Assembly: GCF_017351175.1 (NCBI RefSeq) | Contig: NZ_JAFMPN010000005.1 | Coordinates: forward strand, 124,001-188,000 | DNA: 64,000 nt | Direction: 5' to 3' | Source: Desulfovibrio sp. Huiquan2017 | GTDB taxonomy: Bacteria > Desulfobacterota > Desulfovibrionia > Desulfovibrionales > Desulfovibrionaceae | Part shown: in pieces, positions 14,760-23,579 of the stretch | Layout: each line of letters starts with the position of its first letter | How positions within the stretch are numbered: the stretch's first letter is position 1 | Program-made: the position numbers and the translations under genes | Notes under the pieces: model-generated | Database searches by the model: none | What the model saw: the letters and a program-made list of their open reading frames with translations, nothing else | What the model was told of the DNA's origin: nothing

Positions 14760-15980
14760 TTGAAGCCGGTATTACCGCACGGCAAATACCTCGGCCCGTT
14801 GAAGGACATCGCTCAGGACGTCCTGACCACTTCGGCGGCCCTGGAAGGCCGCGTGGCCCTGGAGACGGCCCGTGCCCTGGGCGACCAGTTGCGCCTTCTC
14901 AACTCCTTTTACAGCAACCTCATCGAAGGCCATAAGACCTTCATTCCGGACATCGAGAAGGCTCTGAACGACGGCTATAGCGCCGATGAGAACAACCGCT
15001 ATGCGCAGGAACTGTGCCGGGCCCACGTGGTCGCTGAAAAGAAACTCATGATCCTGGTGGAACAAGACCCGGAGCTGAACGTCAGCTCTCCGGAAATGCT
15101 GCGCTCCATCCACCGGGAGTTCTACTCCCATCTGCCCCCCGAACACCGATTCACCCATGAGGAGCGCGGATTCACCGACATTGAGGTGCGCCCAGGGGAG
15201 TTCCGGGACCTGGAGGTCGCCGTGCATCGGGATGCGGGTGCCCACGGCCCCGCCTGCGCGGACCTGCCCGCATGCCTCGCCCGGTTCGCCGAGGATTACG
15301 ACGTGGCCCGATACCACGGAGACGAACGGCTGATCGCCATGGCCGCAGCCCACCACCAGCTCACCTGGCTCCACCCCTTCCGGGACGGCAACGGGCGCGT
15401 CTCCCGCTTGCACTCCGGGCTGTTCATGACCCGCGCCAAGATCAACCGGGGCAACTTGTGGTCCCTGTCGCGCGGCCTCTCAAGGCAAAAGCAGGAATAC
15501 ATGATCAATCTTTTTTCCGTCGATCCTGCGCCCGACGACACGCCGGAATCCCTGAACGAACGGCTGGCTGATTTCTGTGAATTCTTCCTCGGCGTCTGCC
15601 TGGACCAGGCCCGATTCATGACACGGCAACTGCGCCTGGAAAAGGTCGAGCAACGCATCGAGTGGTTCGTCCGCGAACGCTCGCAACGGCGCGACAGACT
15701 TCCCCTCCGGGCGTCGCGCCTGTTGCGTGCCGTCTTCATGCAGGGCCGGATCCCCCGGGGCCAGGCCCCGGAGATATTGAACACCAGCGAGACCAGCTCC
15801 CGGCGGCTCGTCCGGCAGCTTCTGGACGAAGGACTCCTGGTTTCCGAGAGCCATCGCGCCCCGCTCACGGTGGCCCTGCCCTTCCATGTCATGCCCTATT
15901 ATTTCCCGTCGCTGTACCGGCCCGAGGTGTTGGGCCCGGAGTACACGGAAATGCTCGGGGCCCCTCCGCCGGAGATCTGA
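14760..15980 (+). CDS. Fic family protein (AMPylase) with N-terminal inhibitory motif
   Basis: 406 residues from a TTG at 14760 placed six bases after AAAAGGAG. The catalytic loop HPFRDGNGR begins at H205. An upstream S-x3-E-G motif (S52-NLI-E56-G) is the autoinhibitory helix signature of class II Fic proteins. A flap-like IEVRPGEFR precedes the loop. The C-terminal quarter (SETSSRRLVRQLLDEGLLV) reads as a winged-helix DNA-binding domain. Fic enzymes transfer AMP from ATP to protein hydroxyl groups. The enzyme is self-inhibited, so no antitoxin is needed and none is seen. The target is unknown. Confidence 0.92.
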   Translation: MKPVLPHGKYLGPLKDIAQDVLTTSAALEGRVALETARALGDQLRLLNSFYSNLIEGHKTFIPDIEKALNDGYSADENNRYAQELCRAHVVAEKKLMILVEQDPELNVSSPEMLRSIHREFYSHLPPEHRFTHEERGFTDIEVRPGEFRDLEVAVHRDAGAHGPACADLPACLARFAEDYDVARYHGDERLIAMAAAHHQLTWLHPFRDGNGRVSRLHSGLFMTRAKINRGNLWSLSRGLSRQKQEYMINLFSVDPAPDDTPESLNERLADFCEFFLGVCLDQARFMTRQLRLEKVEQRIEWFVRERSQRRDRLPLRASRLLRAVFMQGRIPRGQAPEILNTSETSSRRLVRQLLDEGLLVSESHRAPLTVALPFHVMPYYFPSLYRPEVLGPEYTEMLGAPPPEI

Positions 15981-16095
15981 CGGAACCCGGCCGCCCCGCC
16001 CCTGCGGGAAGGTCATGCCGCCGCCCGAATCGATATCATCCGCATAGCCGGTGAATTCCATTCCGGCCACGCCGCCTTCAGCAGGCTAAAACCAT

Positions 16096-16126
16096 AAAAA
16101 ATGGGGGTGGTTGAAACCACCCCCAA
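16096..16126 (-). terminator. Terminator downstream of ssb
   Basis: TGGGGGTGGT/ACCACCCCCA stem (16102-16125) with a four-base loop. On the minus strand it is followed by six Ts, 80 bp after the ssb stop. Confidence 0.85.
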
Positions 16127-16206
16127 ACTTTTACTTAACCTTTACCAGTTCTAGCTTAACAGCACTGCCGACAACCCAGAACTGGATAATTGCTCAACAC
16201 GGCTCA

Positions 16207-16743
16207 TCAAAACGGCACGTCGTCCATGCCGCTGGCCTCGGACGGGAAGGCGGGACCGAGGTCCTCTTCCTCCTGCGGATAGCCGTTATCGTTCTGCGGC
16301 GGGTAATTATTGTTGTTCTGCGGCGGACGATTCTGCTGCGGCCGATTTTGCGGATAGCCGCCGCCCTGCTGCTGATAACCGCCCGGCTGGGGCTGCTGGC
16401 CGTCGGGAGCGCGATCGAGCCCCTGCACGTTGTCGGCCACGATCTCCGTGGTGTAGCGATCCTGTCCGTCCTGGCCCTGCCACTTGCGGGTCTGCAGCTT
16501 GCCCTCGACCAGAACCAGACGCCCCTTATTGAGATAATTGCCTACGAACTCGGCCTGCTGACGCCAGGCCACCACGCGGTGCCATTCGGTGCGCTCCACG
16601 CGCTGGCCGGTCTGGCGGTCGCGATACCCCTCGTCCGTGGCCACGGAAAAATTGGCCACGGCCTGGCCCGAAGTGGTATAGGAAACCTTTGGATCTTGCC
16701 CGACCCGACCGATGATGATTACTTTATTCAAGCTGCCAGCCAT
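16207..16743 (-). CDS. ssb: Single-stranded DNA-binding protein
   Basis: 178 residues. OB-fold residues 1-110 start [18 protein letters not shown] and include WHRVVAW and the [15 protein letters not shown] strand. A Gln/Pro/Asn-rich linker follows, then the acidic tip MDDVPF that recruits replication and repair proteins. Coats ssDNA as a tetramer. AAGGAG lies before the ATG. It is last in a run of minus-strand genes and is followed by a strong terminator. Confidence 0.97.
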   Translation of the reverse strand: MAGSLNKVIIIGRVGQDPKVSYTTSGQAVANFSVATDEGYRDRQTGQRVERTEWHRVVAWRQQAEFVGNYLNKGRLVLVEGKLQTRKWQGQDGQDRYTTEIVADNVQGLDRAPDGQQPQPGGYQQQGGGYPQNRPQQNRPPQNNNNYPPQNDNGYPQEEEDLGPAFPSEASGMDDVPF

Positions 16744-16787
16744 TTCAACTCCTTACAGGGATATGATTCATCTATAACAATGCAATA

Positions 16788-17129
16788 TCAAAATTTGGCG
16801 GCGGTGTCTTCCAGCGCATCCATGGTATCTTCCAGAGCGTAGGTGAGCTTGTCCGCTTCGCCCGGCTGCCAGTCGCCCAGGGCCTTCTCGATGGCCAACC
16901 GCAGCTTATCGGCCTTTTCGGCGTCCGCGCGCAGGGCCTTGGCCTGGTTGTCGGGGATCAGCCCGGCCCGGACCGCGTCGAAGATCGCATCGGCCAGCTC
17001 CATGACGCCCTTCTTGGGGATGGCGGAGCTATCCTCCCAGGCCAGACTCCACAATGAGGGCCACGTCTTGCGCACCTCGTCCTCGCTGTACGTCCACGCC
17101 GACACCCGAATCTGCAACAATCTGCCCAT
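16788..17129 (-). CDS. Conserved-looking hypothetical protein
   Basis: 113 residues, no motif I recognise. Mostly helical and charged (ADAEKADKLRLAIEKALGDW), with an N-terminal aromatic segment (VSAWTYSEDEVRKTWPSLW). It is soluble, with no signal or membrane segment. GGGAGG sits six bases before the ATG. It lies 21 bp after the biotinyl-domain gene and 44 bp before ssb, so it is probably co-transcribed with both. Its Trp-rich start hints at a binding surface, but no function is assigned. Confidence 0.75.
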   Translation of the reverse strand: MGRLLQIRVSAWTYSEDEVRKTWPSLWSLAWEDSSAIPKKGVMELADAIFDAVRAGLIPDNQAKALRADAEKADKLRLAIEKALGDWQPGEADKLTYALEDTMDALEDTAAKF

Positions 17130-17150
17130 GATAAGCCTCCCGCCGGTTGT

Positions 17151-17801
17151 CTACGCCTCTTCTTCCCACTCGCTTTGAATGCGGGCCACCACGTCTTGGA
17201 TGACCGTGAGCTGGTCCTCGGGACAAACACCGATGAGGGGTTCGCCCTCATCCACGTTATCGCCGCGACCGAAGTAGACGGAGTAGATGATGCCCTCGGG
17301 CCCGGAATAGACCAAGGGGGTCTCCCGCTTCATGCGGGACACAATGAGAAATTCCATGCCGTCCTGGACCTTGACCGAGCGCTTGCCCGAGACTTTAAGC
17401 TTCTGGTCCACCTCGGGCACGAAGTAGTATTTGGCCCGCTCCGGAGCGCGGAACAAATACAGGGCCTCCTGCAGGATGAGCTCAATGACTTCCTTGCGGG
17501 TCAGGTAATGTTTGATGGTCAGCAGCGGCTCCCCCGCCTCCACAAACCGGCCCTCGTGTTGCGTGTGCACGACTTCGATGACGCCCTTCTCCGGGGCCGG
17601 GATGGACTTTTCATTCTTCTCGCGGGTCAGGTGCGCCAGCAGGGTGCCGGGCTTTTCCAAAAACTCGCCGCGCGGGCCGTGGACCTTCTCTCCGGGCTTG
17701 ACGGCCGCAAAGGCGACCACCCCGGTATGGGGTGCGCGAACCACGATCTCGCGGTAGGGAGAGGCCTTTACCTTATCGAGCAACTCTTTTATATTCAGCA
17801 C
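17151..17801 (-). CDS. Biotin carboxyl carrier-like protein of acetyl-CoA carboxylase
   Basis: 216 residues from a GTG. The C-terminal part aligns with a biotinyl domain: SRMKRETPL, then IIYSVYFGRGDNVDEGEPLI, where canonical carriers have A-MKM-E-P and a hairpin ending V-x-EG-x-PL. K158 is thus the probable biotinylated lysine, in MKR rather than MKM. A second barrel-like half (IPAPEKGVIEVVHTQHEG, EAGEPLLTI) lies at 66-96. It follows the carboxyltransferase and biotin carboxylase genes and supplies the otherwise missing carrier subunit. Confidence 0.72.
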   Translation of the reverse strand: MLNIKELLDKVKASPYREIVVRAPHTGVVAFAAVKPGEKVHGPRGEFLEKPGTLLAHLTREKNEKSIPAPEKGVIEVVHTQHEGRFVEAGEPLLTIKHYLTRKEVIELILQEALYLFRAPERAKYYFVPEVDQKLKVSGKRSVKVQDGMEFLIVSRMKRETPLVYSGPEGIIYSVYFGRGDNVDEGEPLIGVCPEDQLTVIQDVVARIQSEWEEEA

Positions 17802-17873
17802 TATTTTTCCTCTAATGCGCTCTGTTTCGCGTTTGTTTCAAACACGGGGCGCGCTCGGGGTGTCTCATAAAAC

Positions 17874-20141
17874 TCAGCGATAGTAAAGGTTGCGCCCACC
17901 CATGGTCAGGAGTGACTGGTGCAGGTTCTTCTTGACTTCCCGCCGGTCCCAGATGCCGTGAATGTGGCCCCGCGACAGGGCGTGATAGGCCTTGTGATAA
18001 TTGGGCGGCACACTGATGCCCGTGGTCTCCGAGATGACCCCCGGCCCGGCGAAGCCGATGTTGGAGGACTGGACCGCGAACTGGTAGGGCGAGCAACCCA
18101 GGAAGCTGGCCACGGGCCCGGCATAGGAGTTGGTGTCGTAAAGCACCAGGTACAGGCCGCCCGCGTCGATGTAACGGCGCACGGCGATGGTGCAGCGCGG
18201 CATCTGGATGACCCCGTTGACACCCTCCTGAATGCGGATGCCCGCCGTGCCGTGCACGTAGGCGATGAACGGCTGGCGCTTGCGCGTGGCCCGCTCGGCC
18301 GCACGGATGAACTTTTCGCCCTCGGCCGCCCCCACCGAGCCGCCCCGAAACGGTGCGCAGAGCACGGCCACCACGGCGTCCACCTCTTCGATGGAGGTCT
18401 CAAAGGTGATGCATGCGGACTTGAGTCCGGTACGCTCCTTGGCCTTGTCCAGCTTGGTATCGAATTTCTCGTAGCCCAAGGGATTCATGGACTCCAACTG
18501 GCCGTTGAACTCCTTGGACTCGCTGTAGTCGAAGACGTTCTGGAGGTACCAGCGATACTCCATGGGGAAATGATGGCCGCAGGACGGGCAGACCCCGGCA
18601 AAATCGCCGAACAGGTCCGGCACCCACAGGTCCGGACAATGATGGGTCCTCACGTTGGGACAGGAAATGGTCCGGTCCTCCTGGCTGCGCGGACTGGTCC
18701 AGGCCCACTCGCTGCCCACCAGGCAGGCCCCGTCCTCGGGACAGGAGAGCCGGGTCAGCCGATCCATCACGGCCTCGCCCACCTTGGGCTGCACCCCGCC
18801 GTTGCCGGGCAACATGCGGTCCATGGCCTTCTTGAGCGGCATGAGCACCTTGTGCCGGACCAGATGCGCCTCGGCCCCGAGGTCCTCGAACACGGCGTTG
18901 AGCCGCCTCTTCTGGCGGCCGAGCAGGTCATAGCGCAGAAAGGAATGGGCGGCCCAGATGGTCCCTTTGGTGGCGGCCACGGCCCGGCTGACCACGCCGG
19001 TCCCGTCCAGGCGGGCATGACGGCTCATAGCCCGAAACTTGCGTTGCCGCTGGTCCACCAGCCGGTCCAGGGCGGACGAAGACAGAGTCCAGCGCATGTA
19101 GATGGACTCGGCGTCGTCGGTCTTGGAAGTGCGCACGGCCATGGCCCGGTAGAGCTTCATGGACTTGACCGAACTGACTACTTCGTTGGTGGTCTGGATA
19201 AGCTCGCGCCGCAGTTCGCGGAAAAAATCGTAGTGGTACGGCCGCGCGCCCAGCGGCGGTTCCTGGAGCACGCGGTCCACATAGCCGTTGCGCAGGTTAT
19301 CTTCGGCGGTGATGCGCAGTTGGCGGGCGCACTTCTCGATGAGTTCGGGAGTGGCCCGGTCCCCGCTGCGCAGGCCGGCTTCGATGGCCGCCGCACCCTC
19401 GGGCGAAATGACCGAGTAATAACCGTGCGAGAGCATGATCCGGCGATCAGCCAGGCCGATGGCCTCGGCGCCGCCCGAGCCGCCCTCGGAAAACACGGCC
19501 ACCACCGGCACGCGCAACCCGGCCAGTTCGTAGAGGTTGCGGGCGATTTGCTGGGCCGCGCCCGGCCAGTCCTCCACCGGATAGGCCCCGGGCGTGAACA
19601 CGAAGGTATGCACCGGAATGTTTTCGGTCTCGGCCACCTTCATGTAGTGCAGGGCCTTGGCGTTGCCCCATGGCTTGACCGAGCCGCCGTTGCGGAAGGC
19701 CTCGCCGTGGCCCTTTTCCTGGCCGATGACCATAACCATCTGATTGATGACCTTGTCCCCCACCCGGCGCGAGAACACGGCCCGGGCGATGAGCATGCTC
19801 GGGTCGATGTTGTATTCGCCCCGTCCGCCGATCTCGGTATAGTTGTCGTAGACGTTTTCCAGGATGTCCTTGAGGCAGATGCGCTGAGGATGGCGAACGA
19901 TGCGCACCCTGTCCATGGGCGTCAGGGTAGTGTCGAGCTTACGCTCCGAAAAATCAAACAGATCGTCGATGCGCGCCAGCTCCTCGCGCTTGGTCCCGCC
20001 CGGAACGGACCGATGCCGCTCCATCATCTCGCCGAATTTGGCGGCCAGCAGACGAATGGAGTCATCATCGCGATTGGCGAAGATGTCCTGAATGTACGTC
20101 AGACGGTCCCGCAGACCCTGGATTCTCCGTTCCCTATCCAT
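17874..20141 (-). CDS. Acetyl-CoA carboxylase carboxyltransferase, fused alpha and beta subunits
   Basis: 755 residues. The N-terminal half is AccA-like (INQMVMVIGQEKGHGEAF, VPVVAVFSEGGSGGAEAIGL, SVISPEGAAAI). The C-terminal half is AccD-like, opening with a zinc ribbon (ending GVCPSCGHHFP) and containing the crotonase-type oxyanion region (SVGAAEGEKFIRA) and VASFLGCSPYQFAVQSSN. The order is alpha then beta. It transfers CO2 from carboxybiotin to acetyl-CoA, the first step of fatty acid synthesis. The start lies 2 bp after the biotin carboxylase stop. Confidence 0.9.
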   Translation of the reverse strand: MDRERRIQGLRDRLTYIQDIFANRDDDSIRLLAAKFGEMMERHRSVPGGTKREELARIDDLFDFSERKLDTTLTPMDRVRIVRHPQRICLKDILENVYDNYTEIGGRGEYNIDPSMLIARAVFSRRVGDKVINQMVMVIGQEKGHGEAFRNGGSVKPWGNAKALHYMKVAETENIPVHTFVFTPGAYPVEDWPGAAQQIARNLYELAGLRVPVVAVFSEGGSGGAEAIGLADRRIMLSHGYYSVISPEGAAAIEAGLRSGDRATPELIEKCARQLRITAEDNLRNGYVDRVLQEPPLGARPYHYDFFRELRRELIQTTNEVVSSVKSMKLYRAMAVRTSKTDDAESIYMRWTLSSSALDRLVDQRQRKFRAMSRHARLDGTGVVSRAVAATKGTIWAAHSFLRYDLLGRQKRRLNAVFEDLGAEAHLVRHKVLMPLKKAMDRMLPGNGGVQPKVGEAVMDRLTRLSCPEDGACLVGSEWAWTSPRSQEDRTISCPNVRTHHCPDLWVPDLFGDFAGVCPSCGHHFPMEYRWYLQNVFDYSESKEFNGQLESMNPLGYEKFDTKLDKAKERTGLKSACITFETSIEEVDAVVAVLCAPFRGGSVGAAEGEKFIRAAERATRKRQPFIAYVHGTAGIRIQEGVNGVIQMPRCTIAVRRYIDAGGLYLVLYDTNSYAGPVASFLGCSPYQFAVQSSNIGFAGPGVISETTGISVPPNYHKAYHALSRGHIHGIWDRREVKKNLHQSLLTMGGRNLYYR

Positions 20142-20143
20142 GC

Positions 20144-21568
20144 TCAGAACTCCAGGAGCCTGCCGGTCTTGGCCTTCAGGTACTCGATGTTGCTGTAAAA
20201 TTCATTGGAACCGGCACCGTGCCCCTCCAGGACCAGATTGTCCAGAAACTCCAGCCCGCGCGACTTGGCCTCGGCCAGGTCCGCGCCCCAGACAATGGCC
20301 AGGGCCAGATTCGGATCGTATTCCATGGGGATCTCGTAGGGCCGGTCCGTGGGGACGTGGGTATGGACGTGCAGCCACTCGCGCTCCGGCCAGGCCAACC
20401 GGGTGATGGTCCCGGCGCACGGCGTGAACCGATCAGCCGTGTTTTCGGCCACCAGACGATACTCGATGCCCACGCCCTCAAAGGAAATGTCCTCCTGGGT
20501 GTAGCGCAGCGGTTCGCCCAGGGCCAACCGGATCTGTTCGGTGATAATGTCCACCGGCTCCCCATGGACCCGGGAAATGACCGCGGAGACGCCGTTCTCC
20601 ACCTGGATGCGGGTATTGACCTCCATCAGGAATGGCTCGCCGCGCGGGGTGATGATCCACTCCCAGGTGCCCACGTTGTCGTAGTGGGTCTCGCGGGCCA
20701 TGGCCAGGGAATGGTCGGTGATCTCGGACAAAACCCGGGCAGCGTCGAAGGTGTAGGAGACCACGTCCGGAGCGAACCCGGGTGCGACCTCGATACGTTT
20801 CTGCTTGCCCGTGGACTGGACCGAGCAGTTGCGCGTGCCGAAATGGACGTGCTGCTGCCCTCCCCGCCCGGAAACGACCTGGACCTCCAGGTGGTTGAAG
20901 TCGAAGATGCGCTGCTCAATGAGCACGCCCTCGTCTCCAAAATTGCGTTTGGCGTAGTTGCGGATGCGCCGGAAGACCGAGCGGAACTCGTTGAAGTCGC
21001 CCACTTCCTCGATCCCCATGCCGCCGCCGCCGGCCGAGGCCTTGACCATAATCACCCCGTCCACGATGCCCTGGCTGGCCTGAAATTCAAACAGGGAGGA
21101 GGCGATCTCGTCGGCCTCGATCTCACTGTACACGGGCCGGTCCGAGCCGGGCACGGTGGGTACGTCCAGGGACCGTGCGATACGCTTGGTGTTGATCTTG
21201 TCGCCCAGGTCGCGGATGACCCACCAACTGGGTCCGATAAAAGCCATGGGGCGGTCCCGTCGGACCACGCGCCGGGCGAAGCGAAAGTCCTCGGCGAAAA
21301 AACCGTAGCCGGGATGCACGGCCGTGGCGCCGCTGGCGTCCGCCACGGAAAATATCTCGTTGGCGTCCAGATAGGACGTGATGGTATAGACCGCGCCATC
21401 CCCGGCCAGCTCGCGGGCCAGACGAACATGGCCGGATTCCTTGTCGGCGGCTGTACACACGCAGACGAAATCAAGGCCCAGGCGCGCGCACGCACCCATG
21501 ACCCGGATGGCGATCTCGCCTCGGTTGGCGATGAGGACCTTGTGACGGTCGATGTCCCTGTTCTGCAC
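20144..21568 (-). CDS. accC: Biotin carboxylase subunit of acetyl-CoA carboxylase
   Basis: 474 residues from a GTG. The N-terminal biotin carboxylase domain shows VLIANRGEIAIRVMGACARL and AVHPGYGFFAED. The ATP-grasp domain shows MVKASAGGGGMGIEEV and LMEVNTRIQVENGVSAVISR, holding the Mg- and bicarbonate-binding residues. It lacks a fused biotinyl domain. It carboxylates biotin on the carrier protein using ATP and bicarbonate. It is the first gene of the carboxylase set and starts 2 bp after the PilZ gene stop, which ties this set to the motility genes upstream. Confidence 0.9.
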   Translation of the reverse strand: MQNRDIDRHKVLIANRGEIAIRVMGACARLGLDFVCVCTAADKESGHVRLARELAGDGAVYTITSYLDANEIFSVADASGATAVHPGYGFFAEDFRFARRVVRRDRPMAFIGPSWWVIRDLGDKINTKRIARSLDVPTVPGSDRPVYSEIEADEIASSLFEFQASQGIVDGVIMVKASAGGGGMGIEEVGDFNEFRSVFRRIRNYAKRNFGDEGVLIEQRIFDFNHLEVQVVSGRGGQQHVHFGTRNCSVQSTGKQKRIEVAPGFAPDVVSYTFDAARVLSEITDHSLAMARETHYDNVGTWEWIITPRGEPFLMEVNTRIQVENGVSAVISRVHGEPVDIITEQIRLALGEPLRYTQEDISFEGVGIEYRLVAENTADRFTPCAGTITRLAWPEREWLHVHTHVPTDRPYEIPMEYDPNLALAIVWGADLAEAKSRGLEFLDNLVLEGHGAGSNEFYSNIEYLKAKTGRLLEF

Positions 21569-21570
21569 GA

Positions 21571-21951
21571 TCAGCCTTGCTCGCGCTTTTTCTTGCGCAG
21601 AGCGATGAGTCTCTTCTGTACTTCGAGCACCAGTTTATCGAGCTTGATCTGCTTCTGCCGTTCCAGCTCCACGAAATTCAAGCCCACGAGGCCGTTGCCC
21701 CGCACGCGGATGCACATGGCCTTGATTCCGCTGATGAACAACTTGTTTTTGATCAGCAACTCCAGGTCGTAGCCGCTCTTTTCGGTGAACCGCCCGCCCT
21801 TGTCGATGACGGCAAAGCCGGTGGCGCTCAGGTCGGCCACGTCAAAGGCCACGCCCAGCTCGGAAAACCGGGCGGTCAACCCTGGGACCTTGGTACGAAA
21901 AGCCTTGCGCAGGCGTTCCTCGTCATCCGGCAACTGTATATTGAAATCCAT
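21571..21951 (-). CDS. PilZ domain protein (probable c-di-GMP receptor)
   Basis: 126 residues from the ATG at 21951 (GGGGAG two to three bases before; an upstream in-frame ATG at 21978 has no such site). Basic residues in RLRKAFR stand in for the RxxxR arm, and DVADLSATGFAV gives the D-x-S-x2-G motif of PilZ domains. Its C-terminal tail is a basic helix (VQKRLIALRKKKREQG). It lies 39 bp after motB and may adjust motor output in response to c-di-GMP. Confidence 0.82.
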   Translation of the reverse strand: MDFNIQLPDDEERLRKAFRTKVPGLTARFSELGVAFDVADLSATGFAVIDKGGRFTEKSGYDLELLIKNKLFISGIKAMCIRVRGNGLVGLNFVELERQKQIKLDKLVLEVQKRLIALRKKKREQG

Positions 21952-21990
21952 TACTCCCCCATTGAGAATACAAGGCAATCGCCGACGGCT

Positions 21991-22737
21991 CTAGTCGCCG
22001 GACACCCGCTTTTCCAGGACGAATTCCACCCGCCGGTTCTTGGCCCGGTACTCCGCCGAAGTGTTAGGATAGAGCGGATTGAGGTAGGCCAATCCCGTGG
22101 CTGTCAACCGGGTGGATTCCAGGCCCATCTTGAGCAGTTCGCGCAGGACGTTGACCGCGCGCATGGCCGAGACCTCCCAATTGTCCTTGAAGCGTCCATT
22201 GCCGCTGGGCCGGACGTTGTCCGTGTAGCCGAGGATCTTGATGTTCTGATCCTTGTGCTTGATGAAAAAGTCCTTGAGCTCGGCCACCAGTTGTGCCCCC
22301 TTGGGCGAAAGTTCCACCTGCCCGGACGGAAACATGACGTCGCCGGGCACGCGCAGGGTGATGACCCCGTCTTCGAAATTGGCGGACACCAGCCCTTCCA
22401 CGCCCTTCTTGGTCTGCAAGGTCTTGACCTCGGCGAAGACCTTTCGCTGGGACTCGATGATCTGGCGGCGCATCATGGCCTGATCCAAAAGCACCCCGGC
22501 TTCCTCCCGGGTGATCCGGCTGGTGGAAATCTTGTTCATCTTGCCCTGAAGGGCCATGGTCACCGAGGAAAAGGTCTCGGAGAACTTTTTATTGTCCAGG
22601 GTGGACATGGAATAAAGCAACACGAAAAAGACCAGGAGCAGCATGGAAAGATCGGCGAAGGTCGTCAACCACTCCGTACCTTCATCATCGTCCTCGGTAA
22701 AGTCGAGGAGCAGTTCGTCATCGTATTCGGCACTCAT
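21991..22737 (-). CDS. motB: Flagellar motor stator protein MotB
   Basis: 248 residues. There is one membrane helix near 24-46 containing the proton- or ion-binding aspartate D29 (TFADLSMLLLVFFVLLYSMS). A plug/linker region follows, then a C-terminal OmpA-type peptidoglycan-binding domain (ILGYTDNVRPSGN, NWEVSAMRAVNVLREL, NRRVEFVLEKR). It overlaps motA by 4 bp. With MotA it forms the torque-generating channel anchored to peptidoglycan. Confidence 0.94.
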   Translation of the reverse strand: MSAEYDDELLLDFTEDDDEGTEWLTTFADLSMLLLVFFVLLYSMSTLDNKKFSETFSSVTMALQGKMNKISTSRITREEAGVLLDQAMMRRQIIESQRKVFAEVKTLQTKKGVEGLVSANFEDGVITLRVPGDVMFPSGQVELSPKGAQLVAELKDFFIKHKDQNIKILGYTDNVRPSGNGRFKDNWEVSAMRAVNVLRELLKMGLESTRLTATGLAYLNPLYPNTSAEYRAKNRRVEFVLEKRVSGD

Positions 22738-23489
22738 CGCTGGGTCTCGCGTTCCGCCGGTGACAGGAAGGAGGACAACTTCTCATAGACCAGGCGGGGA
22801 TTATTGTTTTCGAGGATGGACTTGGCCCCCTCGAAGATGACTTCCAGGTGCAGTTGCTCCTGCAGGGTGCGGGCCTTGAGCTTGGCCCCGATGGGAATGA
22901 AAAAGAGCGTGGACATGGCCGAGCCGTAAAAGGTGGTCAGCAGGGCCACGGCCATGGCCGGACCGATGGACTTGGGATCGCTCAACTGGGAAAGCATCTG
23001 AACCAGGCCGATGAGCGTGCCCATCATTCCGAAGGACGGCGCCAGGCTCGCCAGCCGTTTGAACACGTCCTGGGCCACCTGGTGGCGGCGGCGCATGGAG
23101 TTGATCTCGATGGACAGGGTCGTACGGATGAGCGCGGGATCCGCATTGTCCGCAATGAGCTGGCAGGACTTCTTGAGGACCATGTTCTCGGTCTGGACGT
23201 GCTCCAGGGCGACGAGTCCCTCGCGGCGGCTGATCTCGGCCACCTTGACCATGATGTTGACCACATCACGGACCCGGCTTTTACGGCCGCTGAACATCTT
23301 GAACGCAGCCTTGAAGGACTGTATGATCTCCTCGAATGGAAAGGCCACCAGGATGGAGGCCAAGGTCCCGCCGATAACAATCATCATTCCGGGAACATTG
23401 ATAAAAACATCAACAGCCCCACCGATGATGATGGCTCCGATGATGAGCGACAAGCCTACGGCGAGCCCCAATAACGTCACGATGTCCAT
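22734..23489 (-). CDS. motA: Flagellar motor stator protein MotA
   Basis: 251 residues with four membrane segments: about 1-24, 30-50, and two near 150-200 (FGMMGTLIGLVQML, GPAMAVALLTTFYGSAMSTL). The conserved PSFGMMGTLIGL of the MotA/ExbB/TolQ family is present, as is the cytoplasmic loop with charged residues for FliG contact. It is the first gene of the motAB-pilZ-acc run. Its promoter lies in the 90-bp divergent gap with the phosphorylase gene. Confidence 0.94.
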   Translation of the reverse strand: MDIVTLLGLAVGLSLIIGAIIIGGAVDVFINVPGMMIVIGGTLASILVAFPFEEIIQSFKAAFKMFSGRKSRVRDVVNIMVKVAEISRREGLVALEHVQTENMVLKKSCQLIADNADPALIRTTLSIEINSMRRRHQVAQDVFKRLASLAPSFGMMGTLIGLVQMLSQLSDPKSIGPAMAVALLTTFYGSAMSTLFFIPIGAKLKARTLQEQLHLEVIFEGAKSILENNNPRLVYEKLSSFLSPAERETQR

Positions 23490-23579
23490 AAAGCGTGCCT
23501 ATCCTTCGCGTGTCTGATCGATCCGTTTTCGCAACCTTTCTCCCCCGCCCGACGGCGCATCCAAGCCAAAGGAGCCAGC

